Assembly: GCA_027603065.1 (NCBI GenBank) | Contig: JADGJP010000039.1 | Location: forward strand, 162,253 to 226,252 | Direction: 5' to 3' | Source: Geranomyces variabilis | Lineage: Eukaryota > Chytridiomycota > Chytridiomycetes > Spizellomycetales > Powellomycetaceae | Length of the DNA stretch: 64,000 bases | The notes under the pieces: model-generated | Told to the model about the DNA's origin: nothing | Database searches by the model: none | The model's input: the letters and a program-made list of their open reading frames with translations, nothing else | Position numbers and translations under genes: made by a program | Shown: in pieces, positions 57,325 to 64,000 of the stretch | How the letters are laid out: every line of letters begins with the position of its first letter | Position numbering within the stretch: the stretch's first letter is position 1

Positions 57325-58270
57325 GGTTCGTAAGCGCGGAAAGAGCCTCATAAGCACGCGCAATCGCTCTTCTGTCCATCTCGACAACCCCCGCTCATCT
57401 CGACGTCCCCGCTCTCGACTGCTGGCCGAGTTCCCGCGCTCCTCCCGTCATGACCAAAAAGAGAGTGTAAGTGCCGCTGTGACTCTGCGCGCTCGTGCTT
57501 GTACTTTCAGTGATGTAACACTATTCTCATCACCAAAGGCGCGATGACGAGGGCGATAAATACCCTAAGGTACGGCAATTCCAAATTAGCTTCTCCATAA
57601 CGCCTAACAGTAAAAGCTATTTCTTAGAACAATTTTTTTAAGCGTGAAGTTTTGGCGCCTCTGGTCACGGACGGACTGTATAAGGAAACACTTTTTGTGG
57701 AACTCTTCGACGGGATGCTTAAGGACAAGGACATAGACCATGCCGTCTTGTTTGCAGCCAGCGTGGAGCATCATATCGCTACATTTCTGGACGCTGCAGA
57801 AGCGGTGATGCCCCGTACGCTGCGGTATGCCCAACACCCATCTGGGCCGCTGCGCAGAAGGATCTCCCGCCGACACTGTTGGAAGATGCCCAGCTTTTTG
57901 GAGAAGATGCGCCGCTGTTTTGACGAGCTGGGATATACATCCGGTGGACAAAAGTCGGAGACCCGTCGTGACGTCAGTCTACAACGCCCACAACATTTAC
58001 TTTGCACTCAGGGCGTTAAGCCAGCCGGTAGAGAAAGATGCGCCTTAGCGGTCACGATTCTGATGTCCGTTTCAGGAAAAATTGCGACAACAAGAGTCTC
58101 AGTATAGTCTGCGTCGACTCTTCCGAAGACGCCAGAGCGAGGGACCATAGACGCGCTGCGAAAGGCATTGCCGGAAAGATTATTTACGTGGCCTAAAAGG
58201 AAAAAGAAGCCTCGCAACAAGAAGAAACAGGCAACGTCACAGGAGGAATTGGGGGATTCAGCAGCGGAAT
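57325..58270 (+). pseudogene. Decayed or unresolved multi-exon gene, unknown family
   Basis: A basic Ser/Arg-rich first exon from ATG 57325 (MVRKRGKSLISTRNRSSVHL) ends at a good GTAAGT donor near 57468. Further coding-like pieces lie in different frames: REVLAPLVTDGLYKETLFVE to DAAEAVMP (57650-57812), AAQKDLPPTLLEDAQLFGED (about 57850-57920), RPVVTSVYNAHNIYFALRAL (about 57960-58040), VCVDSSEDARARDHRRAAKG (about 58095-58165) and a Lys-rich end (WPKRKKKPRNKKK ... GDSAAE, stop 58270). Neither GT-AG joins nor one frame link all parts, so frameshifts are likely. ARDHRRAAKGI vaguely resembles the RD-x-NAA-x-NI end of TnpB/Fanzor nucleases, but this is weak. Confidence 0.35.
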
Positions 58271-58572
58271 AGCCGCCTATGGGAGTTTCGAACTCTGCGC
58301 AAGGTGACTCTCGAATTCCGGCAAGGTTGGCTTTCAGTCAAAGCTTCATTCATATGCACTGTATTCGAGCGGTTATACTCAGACGTACTGTAGATGTTGG
58401 CAATGTTTTCGTGTCGCGCTCAGATCACTTGACGCCCCTAGCACAATCCCTCATACCGAAAAGGCCCCTTGATGCAACTGACGTTTAAATGATAGAGTAG
58501 AATCATAAGAACCTGCGGCCCTCGTCATTTCAGTATATTTTAAAACCCCTCCGCCAACCACTCGGGCGCGGC
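58271..58572. other. No gene seen
   Basis: Short spacer between a plus-strand and a minus-strand gene remnant. Confidence 0.3.
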
Positions 58573-59195
58573 TCACTCTTTGTTCAGAATTTTATCCGTC
58601 AATCGTTTGTAGTCCTCAAAATTCTTAACTTCGCGTGGGTGTCCTTCAGCTTGCGATTTCAGCGCCGCGTTCAACTCCCGAAGGAGACGACCATCTTGCG
58701 CAAAGTGCTCTTGCTGCTGAGCATAGAAGGCCAGTGCCTTTGGAAGGCTTTTGGCGGGCAGCAGCATCACCTCGTTGTATCGCGAGCATGTCCTTCAGCT
58801 TGCGATTTCAGCGCCGCGTTCAACGCCCGAAGGAGACGACCATCTTGCGCAAAGTGCGCTTGCTGCTGATCGTAGAAGGCCAGTGCCCTGGGAAGGCTTT
58901 TGGCGGGCAGCAGCACCACCTCGTCGTATTTGACCGATCGCTTTCCTCCTCCGTGAAGGGTTTGGGGCCCAGTTGCCTCAAGCGGTTCAGCAGCCACGTC
59001 AGACCAGCCTCACATAACAGCTTCCGCCTTTCTCAACTCATCCTCATCCGTCAGCATAAACTTGGCGACCCGGAGCTCTGTGCCTGGAAGTGCGCCAAAA
59101 TGCCGCTCGTGGTCACCCAAGCGGCGATAAAGGTCTTTGGTAAGGCCGAACTTTACAACGAGCTCGCTTCCGCTCCGGTTGTCAGGTATGGCCAT
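58573..59195 (-). pseudogene. GIY-YIG/T5orf172-like protein remnant, disrupted by a 149-bp duplication
   Basis: The 5' part reads ELVVKFGLTKDLYRRLGDHE, a pattern close to the core of GIY-YIG-type (T5orf172/MUG113) domains found in viral and mobile-element proteins. It then reaches an in-frame TGA at 59012-59010, which a 45-nt GTTATG...GAG intron could remove. After it comes KYDEVVLLPAKSLPRALAFY...LNAALKSQAEGH. A second copy of that segment (VMLLPAKSLPKALAFYAQQQ...QAEGHPREVKNFEDYKRLTD) follows in another frame. The duplication length is not a multiple of three, so the first copy runs into a stop after RDTTR. Without it the gene would read through to KILNKE. Confidence 0.5.
58641..58938. repeat. 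Tandem duplication, period 149 bp
   Basis: GTCCTTCAGCTTGCGATTTC at 58641 recurs at 58790, and the two copies stay about 93% identical for some 148 bp (for example AGGAGACGACCATCTTGCGC and GCTTTTGGCGGGCAGCAGCA). Confidence 0.9.
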
Positions 59196-59363
59196 CGCTT
59201 GTCGAAGGTTTGCTATGGTCCAATGCTTAATACAGCCAGTGGACCCCTCACAGCCGCCGCGCAGTGCACTCTTCCTGTGAAATTTAGCAGGGACTCCGAC
59301 GTTTGTCCACTGGCTGTGGGTAGATGCCGGAGATGAGCCGGCTGCCGGAGCGAGTTTCGAACC

Positions 59364-59621
59364 TCAGGAATTGTGCCCTTTGGTGGGTTGGCGATCTTGG
59401 CCCATTCGTACAGGTCTCGCGCCAAGTCTGTCCCGCTGTTTCTGCAAATGCGGATCGTCAGGAAGGCGAATTCGCGAAGTGGTCCACCATCGTGTAGTCG
59501 AAGTCGGACATGGAGTGGGCTGGTGGAGCTCTTCGTAATACCGGTACTCAGGAGCCTGCGCGCTGCGTCCTCCGTGCGCCAATGGCGGCGCAGATGTCGC
59601 TTCGTCGGAAGTAGACGCCAT
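59364..59621 (-). pseudogene. Upstream coding remnant, probably same gene as the GIY-YIG-like fragment
   Basis: From ATG 59621 one frame reads MASTSDEATSAPPLAHGGRS and PEYRYYEELHQPT. A second overlapping frame then gives EFAFLTIRICRNSGTDLARD followed by LYEWAKIANPPKGTIPEVRN. Together they look like the N-terminal domain of the protein whose tail is at 58573-59195, but with at least one frame break. Confidence 0.35.
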
Positions 59622-60280
59622 GTTGTCCCGCTTTCCCCGCCCCTCAAATGGGCTTGTTCCGGGTGCGGTGCTCGTTTTTTTCGCTTGCGGAGAGATGGAT
59701 AACTGGAGGTGTCTCCTTCAGTATTTCGAATCCGCATCGTTCTCCTTCTTTTTCTTTTGCGCTTTCCCGGCTGTCGGTGCTGCCATTCGTTTCGCGGTAA
59801 TAGTCGTCATGATTGCTGAGGAGAGACCGGACAGAAAACAAACGACGCGCGCCCGCACAGAGTACATTTCGAGTTCCCATCCAAACCCTGAGAACCTGTT
59901 CGACTTTGTTCTCAACAATACCGTCGCTGTCCGTGATGCTGCAGCAGCTTCCAATGGCCTCCTAGGCTGCTGGACGTACAAGATTTCGTATTTACGTGGA
60001 CTTTCTTGCTTTTTGGACAGCCAGTCAGTGCACTCGGGGGCTCGCATTCCCGGCCTGTCGCTGCCTTGCTCCCTCTCGCTATCCCTTCCTCTCTTTCTTT
60101 CTCTCTCTCGCACGCTCTGGCGATTGAGCTCTCTCTCCCCTTATTTTGCTCTGTCTCCGCTTTCTCGCCCGCGCTGTCGCGACCTCGCCCTCTCGTTTTC
60201 CTTGCCTTCTCGTTCTTGCTCGCCCTCTATATCTCACTGGTAAAGGCTCTGGCGGTTGCTCCGCTCTTTGACGGTAGTGA
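59622..60280. other. Intergenic, C/T-rich tract, no complete gene
   Basis: A long CTCTCTTTCTTTCTCTCTCTC-type tract lies at about 60080-60220. It is followed by a hydrophobic stretch without an ATG (VFLAFSFLLALYISLVKALA), which looks like a signal peptide whose start codon is missing, directly before the lectin-like exons. Confidence 0.4.
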
Positions 60281-60775
60281 TTGAGTCCAGCCAGCTGCCG
60301 CTCGACGATCCCACTTCGGGCGGTCTCGACAACGGTCCCTACGTCCTCAATGACGACATCGATCGCCGCGCCAGAACTCGCGACGCCAACGACGAGATCA
60401 CAAAGTGTTCTCCAACTGCGCAACCCCCTCGGCAACCTTGTCAGTGGCAAGATGGATTTCGTCTGCAGTGGGGAGCCTCTTCAAAGCCCCGGGGGCGACT
60501 ACTCGGTCACTGTCAGTAAGCGTGGCGTTCTCAAAGCGAACACCGGCTTACACTTTCAACCGCGTGCCCAATTCCGTTGGAGCCGCGTGCGCTTGTCATG
60601 AAGGCCGACGGCATGCTTGTCTTGATTGACTCGCTTGGCCTGGAAAAGTGGTCATCGCACCCGGGGCCTACCCCAAATGTCGTGCTGCCTCTTGTGATGA
60701 AATTTGCGACGAAGGTTTCCTGCATATTCTTGATGGCAACAATCAGCTGGTCTGGAACTGGCCCCCTGGATCACC
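60281..60775 (+). pseudogene. Bulb-type (mannose-binding) lectin-like exons, frames not joined
   Basis: Three coding pieces in different frames match the B-lectin pattern. 60380-60520 reads LVSGKMDFVCSGEPLQSPGG then DYSVTVS. 60577-60680 reads ALVMKADGMLVLIDSLGLEK then WSSHPG. 60715-60770 reads LHILDGNNQLVWNWPPGSP and stop. The DG-x-LVL-x-D and Q-x-x-W-(N/S) elements are typical of this beta-prism II fold. A GTAAGC donor follows DYSVTV, but no acceptor restores the next frame, so a frameshift or pseudogene is likely. Confidence 0.5.
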
Positions 60776-61255
60776 ATGATTTTGGAATTCTTCCAAAGCC
60801 GTCACCGCTCCGTCTCCGACTGCGACAAGCCGCCGGTTCCGCCCTCGCCAAAGCTCTCACCAATCCAGCCGAGCCATTCTTGTCCCCCGGGCCCCATACG
60901 GATTTGCGAGCCTCTCAGCCAGGTCAAGGACCAGTGTGGCATTCTTGCCTCCAAGTACGCCATCAAGACCTTCGGCGCATGTGGACCGGCCGTCCTTCGA
61001 GCGATCAAGGACAAGTGGTGGTAGCTCAATTGCAACTGCTTTGTCGCCTGGGGTCAAACAAGGTTGATCCTTGGTTCCACCGGGACATTGAACGCGCAAC
61101 AGATTGTTATATGGAATAAGGAGCAATGCTCTTGCAAGATCGCGCAAACCTACAACATGGACCCGCCGGTATCCTGCGGTTCCGCCTCCGCTAACGTGCA
61201 GCAGCACTGGAAAGCCGACAAGTGCATTGTTCAGCAGTATTGCTGGGATGCTTGA
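60776..61255 (+). CDS. Possible Cys-rich continuation of the lectin-like gene
   Basis: Two plus-strand frames: a Pro/Cys-rich one (SDCDKPPVPPSPKLSPIQPS ... DQCGILASKYAIKTFGACGP) to 61024, and a Cys-rich one ending EQCSCKIAQTYNMDPPVSCG...CIVQQYCWDA at 61255. A GTAGCT...AACAAG segment between them could be an intron. Secreted Cys-rich character fits the lectin exons upstream. A 148-codon minus-strand frame overlaps and cannot be fully excluded. Confidence 0.35.
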
Positions 61256-61851
61256 TTTTGGGTTGGTGGACTCGAGAGTTGCCAATGTGTTAGCTATAGA
61301 CAATTTTTAGAATGACATAGAGTTGTTGATGCGAAACGAATGCAAATTGTTGATGCACCCTGTAAAGTGCCCAGGTGGAGCACTTAGGAATTTTTCGCGC
61401 GGGGGTATGGTGATTGAGGAGAAGGATAGCAATGATAGAGAGAAAACTAAGTACGGTGGTATGAACTCTATTTTTGAAGGAGAGGAAGGATATGTGGGAG
61501 GAGTCTGCGTTGTCTATTCTCGCGCAAGACGCTCGCCCATTTATACAGAAAGACTTAGGCTGGTTTATCCGTTGAGGCTACTCGGTACCGGATAGGTCAT
61601 GCGGAGGCCATGCGGTCACATGCAGATCAGGCGATAAGGGCGTCTTGGCACGAGGTGATGTTCAACCAGGGGAAAGGGGTGGAGACTAGACTTTGACAGG
61701 TGGTGGTGAAGAGTTTGTCGGCGTCACGGCGATGATGAGTCACGTGTCGCGTCTGGGATTTCGTCAAAGTCGATATGCATCTCACACTCCCCGTTGCGTG
61801 TAGTCGGTCTTCGACTGGACGCACAAGAATATCTATAATTTTTGTTTCTTT
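61256..61851. other. No supported gene
   Basis: Short frames only, with a purine-rich stretch near 61410-61510. Nothing recognisable. Confidence 0.3.
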
Positions 61852-61935
61852 GGTCACGGAATTGATGCCTCGTGCCAGACTTTTTGTTTTTTCGGGTCAC
61901 GGAATTGATGCCTCGTGCCGGACTGTTTTTCAGAA
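61852..61935. repeat. 43-bp tandem repeat (two copies)
   Basis: GGTCACGGAATTGATGCCTC at 61852 recurs at 61895 with the same following CGTGCC(A/G)GACT and T-run. A decayed third copy (CACAGAATTGTTACCTCGCA) follows near 61962. It lies just beyond the 3' end of the chromodomain fragment and could be part of a terminal repeat. Confidence 0.75.
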
Positions 61936-62029
61936 TGGGCGACCTCGTGGGGGCGTCCCCCTCACAGAATTGTTACCTCGCAGGGGCGCCCATGCCTCCT
62001 GCGGAATGTATATTACTATTACTACTCAA

Positions 62030-62236
62030 TTATATATCTTCTCTTTTGGGCCGTAAGCCAGGTCGGTCCTTTGGGTTGTCGCGTATCCATTTTTCGAAAG
62101 CTTCTATTTGATCAAGGAGACGTTCCGGCTCCCACGTATTGCGCCAGTCCCCTTCCCATTCAACTTGATATTCGCGAGTATTCCTTCGGCGGTTAAATCG
62201 CTTACCTTTAAGTCGGGCGAGGGGCCATTCTTGATG
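62030..62236 (-). mobile_element. Chromodomain from the 3' end of a Ty3/Gypsy (chromovirus-type) polyprotein
   Basis: The minus-strand frame reads EWPLARLKGKRFNRRR, then EYQVEWEGDWRNTWEPERLL and DQIEAFEKWIRDN, ending KREDI and stop at 62030. The YxVxWxG...NTWEP core with aromatic residues is the chromodomain signature; it binds methylated histone tails and sits at the C-terminus of integrase in chromoviruses. The frame is closed upstream by a stop within CCCTAACCC, so reverse transcriptase and integrase core are absent here. A domesticated single chromodomain gene is less likely because no start codon is present. Confidence 0.7.
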
Positions 62237-62239
62237 ACC

Positions 62240-62253
62240 GGGTTAGGGTTAGG
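62240..62253. repeat. Interstitial telomere-like motif
   Basis: GGGTTAGGGTTAGG, just over two units of TTAGGG, lies exactly at the truncated end of the chromodomain fragment. Confidence 0.6.
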
Positions 62254-62369
62254 CTTTCAGATTCTATTAAAATATGTAGTGATGGTACATATGGGCAAGT
62301 AGGCAAGCTACTGTATATCAGGGGATCTGGAATGGGTGCTATAGAGACGAGGGAGGGGGGTGGTGGAGG

Positions 62370-62570
62370 TGGTGGGTGGTCGCGTGATGGGGGGGTCCAC
62401 GCGGTTGACAGGGTCGCGCTGGCGGCAGGGGTCGCACGGGCGGCGGTGGTCGCGCAGGCGGCGGAGGTTGCGACGGCAGCGGGGGTCGCAATGGCGGCCA
62501 GGGTCCTGTAGGTCGCGGGGGTCGTGCGGGTTGTGGGGGTCGTGCAGTGCGCGTGGGGAGAGCGCCTGAG
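62370..62570. repeat. GC-rich minisatellite of GGTCGCGCGGGCGGC-type units
   Basis: About a dozen 15-bp-scale units (GGTCGC + GGCGGC, GGTCGTGCGGGTTGTG). A weaker echo with GTGCGGGTTGTG returns at 62800-62850. Open frames across it on both strands are repeat translations. Confidence 0.75.
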
Positions 62571-63147
62571 GATGAAACAGCAAGGGGCGGAGGCCGGGCG
62601 GGTCTTGAGTTCTTGCAGGGCACAGTGCGGTGGGGAGTCGGATGAAGAAAAGTAAGTGGTGGATGCTGGGGATGCAACTTGGGTAGTGGAAGGTAATGGA
62701 GGGGAAGGATTGACGAGATGGTGGTGGGGTCGGGAGAGGCGATGTTGGCCGCGCATGTGGAAACACGCGTGTTCTGCTTTCACCAGGAGGGTCGCGCGGG
62801 TTGTGAGGGTTTCAAGGGTCGTGTGGGTCGTGCGGGCCGTGAAAGTCGACGTTGTGTGGTAGGCGGGGCGGGTGCGCAAGGTATCGCAATGGTGAAGTGC
62901 GGGTGTGAGGTGCTGCGCGTAGGGTGCTGCGCGCGCAGCAGGGGGGCGAAGGGCGGGGGGCGAAAATCAAAGGTTGGCGCGCGGTGGGGCAAGGTGACAC
63001 ATCGACACGTGGCGAAGGTTCGGCAACATCCGGCAAAAATCAGGGCCGGGGCCGGAGGCTGCGGCCTCGCCGCAGTTAGTCGATATGAGTGGCCGCTCTT
63101 CCGCGCTTGTCGTTTCTCTCCAGGTTAACACCAACATTCGATCAGCA
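62571..63147. other. GC-rich spacer, no supported gene
   Basis: Contains GTGCTGCGCGTAGGGTGCTG and GGGGGGCGAAGGGCGGGGGGCG low-complexity blocks. Several open frames exist on both strands, but all are compositionally driven. The last 80 bases are the leader of the next gene. Confidence 0.35.
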
Positions 63148-64000
63148 ATGGCAACCCACATTCGCTTTCCAGACTCCAACGACAATACCGAGGAGGAGTC
63201 TGAGGTGAGAAGTCAGAGGTCTGAGGAGGAGGCTGAAGGGTCCGAGCCAGAAGGCGAGGAGTCCGAACCGGGGAGTGAGTTCGAGCCGGAGGCTCAGGAG
63301 TCTGCGCCGAGCGCTGACAACGACGAGGAAGCCGAGGACGACGGGGACGAAGAGGAAGAGGGCGGAGGCGGCGGAGGCGGCCATGGCGACGACGACGATG
63401 ATGGCGATGGCGGTGGTGACAATGGTGATGGCGGAAATGGCGGTAATGGAGGTGGTGGTGAAGATCGCCACTGGCAGGTGGCCAGCATCCCGCATACTGG
63501 CCATACGGCCTATCTCATGGATATTTGCGGAAACAGGACGATGCGCGGGGTTAATTGGCGGCAGCCGCCTATCGCCGCGGTGCCTTTGGAGCCGGACTCC
63601 CTGCTTGCAGACTGGGACTGGGATCCAGTGGACCTGATAGCCTTTGCTACCGGTCTAACTGACTTGACGGTCGCGGTCTTTGTGGCCCGGGAGACGAATG
63701 TCGCGGCTAACCGGGCGCGCGCCAAACGCATGTGGTGGCAACTGGCTCAGGGATCGGCGTACATCTTTGTGCCCCTCGGAGGCCTGGATCATGGTTCCCA
63801 TAACTGGCAGTCTCCGAATGCGCTGTGGAGATTGTTGTCGCAAATATTGCGTGAGGATAGCGGGGCCAAGGGGTTTCAGGTGGATATGGGCCGTTTGCCG
63901 AGGAAGAACACCGAGAGGGATTTTGTAATGTGGGGGTATCGGTACCGTTACTGCGCTTGCGGCGCAGCTGCGCGAGCCTGTTGCTGCGCGCAGCACTGCT
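63148..64000 (+). CDS. Acidic/Gly-rich N-terminus protein, partial at the window end
   Basis: From ATG 63148 the frame stays open for 284 codons to the window end. Residues 12-55 are Glu/Ser-rich (SEEEAEGSEPEGEESEPGSE). Next comes a Glu/Asp then Gly/Asp-rich tract to about residue 110. A normal-looking folded part follows (HWQVASIPHTGHTAYLMDIC, then ADWDWDPVDLIAFATGLTDL, AQGSAYIFVPLGGLDHGSHN). The stretch WQLAQGSAYIFVPLGGL ... HNWQSPNALWRLL looks structured, but I do not recognise a family. The Cys/Ala-rich end (CACGAAARACCC) may be repeat translation, so the true 3' exon structure is unknown. Confidence 0.5.
   Translation, partial: MATHIRFPDSNDNTEEESEVRSQRSEEEAEGSEPEGEESEPGSEFEPEAQESAPSADNDEEAEDDGDEEEEGGGGGGGHGDDDDDGDGGGDNGDGGNGGNGGGGEDRHWQVASIPHTGHTAYLMDICGNRTMRGVNWRQPPIAAVPLEPDSLLADWDWDPVDLIAFATGLTDLTVAVFVARETNVAANRARAKRMWWQLAQGSAYIFVPLGGLDHGSHNWQSPNALWRLLSQILREDSGAKGFQVDMGRLPRKNTERDFVMWGYRYRYCACGAAARACCCAQHC

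Noticed and set aside
60857-61303. 148-codon minus-strand frame
   Set aside because: It overlaps Cys-rich plus-strand exons that fit the lectin context and has no recognisable domain, though I cannot fully exclude it.
62208-62879. 223-codon minus-strand Pro/Thr-rich frame
   Set aside because: It is translation of the GC-rich minisatellite and is open because the repeat lacks stops in several frames. The chromodomain in another frame explains the left end better.
1-64000. CRISPR arrays, bacterial operons, rRNA or tRNA genes
   Set aside because: No regularly spaced identical repeats with unique spacers. The spliced gene structure is eukaryotic, and I found no cloverleaf or rRNA core motif by eye.

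Overview
This is eukaryotic DNA. Genes are split by many short GT-AG introns (mostly 45-100 nt, often with a CTGAC- or CTAAC-like branch sequence), coding exons switch strand often, and intergenic DNA is rich in mini- and microsatellites. Secreted and membrane genes start with clear signal peptides. F-box, CCCH zinc-finger, TLC-like and GPI-anchor-like proteins, a chromodomain from a Ty3/Gypsy-type element and a TTAGGG-like motif fit an opisthokont such as an early-diverging fungus or a unicellular relative. One giant gene combines a vitellogenin-type lipid-transport N-terminus with EGF-like, FN2/WSC-like and FG-GAP-like modules, which is more holozoan in flavour. I cannot name the species.

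Left part (1-16.9 kb): a degenerate satellite, three small spliced genes (the last a CCCH zinc finger), a minus-strand F-box/RCC1 gene, a broken SF1 helicase with a large inverted repeat across its Walker A motif, a secreted GPI-type surface protein with two related domains, two families of tandem repeats, a spliced PD-(D/E)XK nuclease-like gene, and a divergent pair of small unknown genes. This stretch looks accessory: repeats, broken genes and lineage-specific proteins.

Central part (16.9-55.7 kb): an extracellular-protein block. It holds a secreted protein with two endonuclease/exonuclease/phosphatase-like domains (16.9-22.5 kb), a minus-strand leucine-rich intracellular protein with an F-box-like start (22.6-24.6 kb), and two giant multi-exon secreted proteins facing each other (24.7-36.0 kb plus; 38.2-55.7 kb minus). 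The two giants share a roughly 100-residue repeat of the form D-x-T-P-P ... D-x-E-S-G-I. The minus-strand giant begins with a vitellogenin_N-like module and a helical region. Between their 3' ends lie a small secreted protein and an ER-type TLC-like membrane protein ending in KKQL.

Right part (55.7-64 kb): a short secreted ORF behind a TATA box, several broken or frameshifted genes (one disrupted by a 149-bp tandem duplication), bulb-type-lectin-like exons, a truncated chromodomain beside telomere-like repeats, GC-rich minisatellites, and an acidic/Gly-rich protein that runs off the end. Exon joins were made by hand from splice consensus and reading frame. Those with exact joins listed are the firmest; the giant genes are given as spans.
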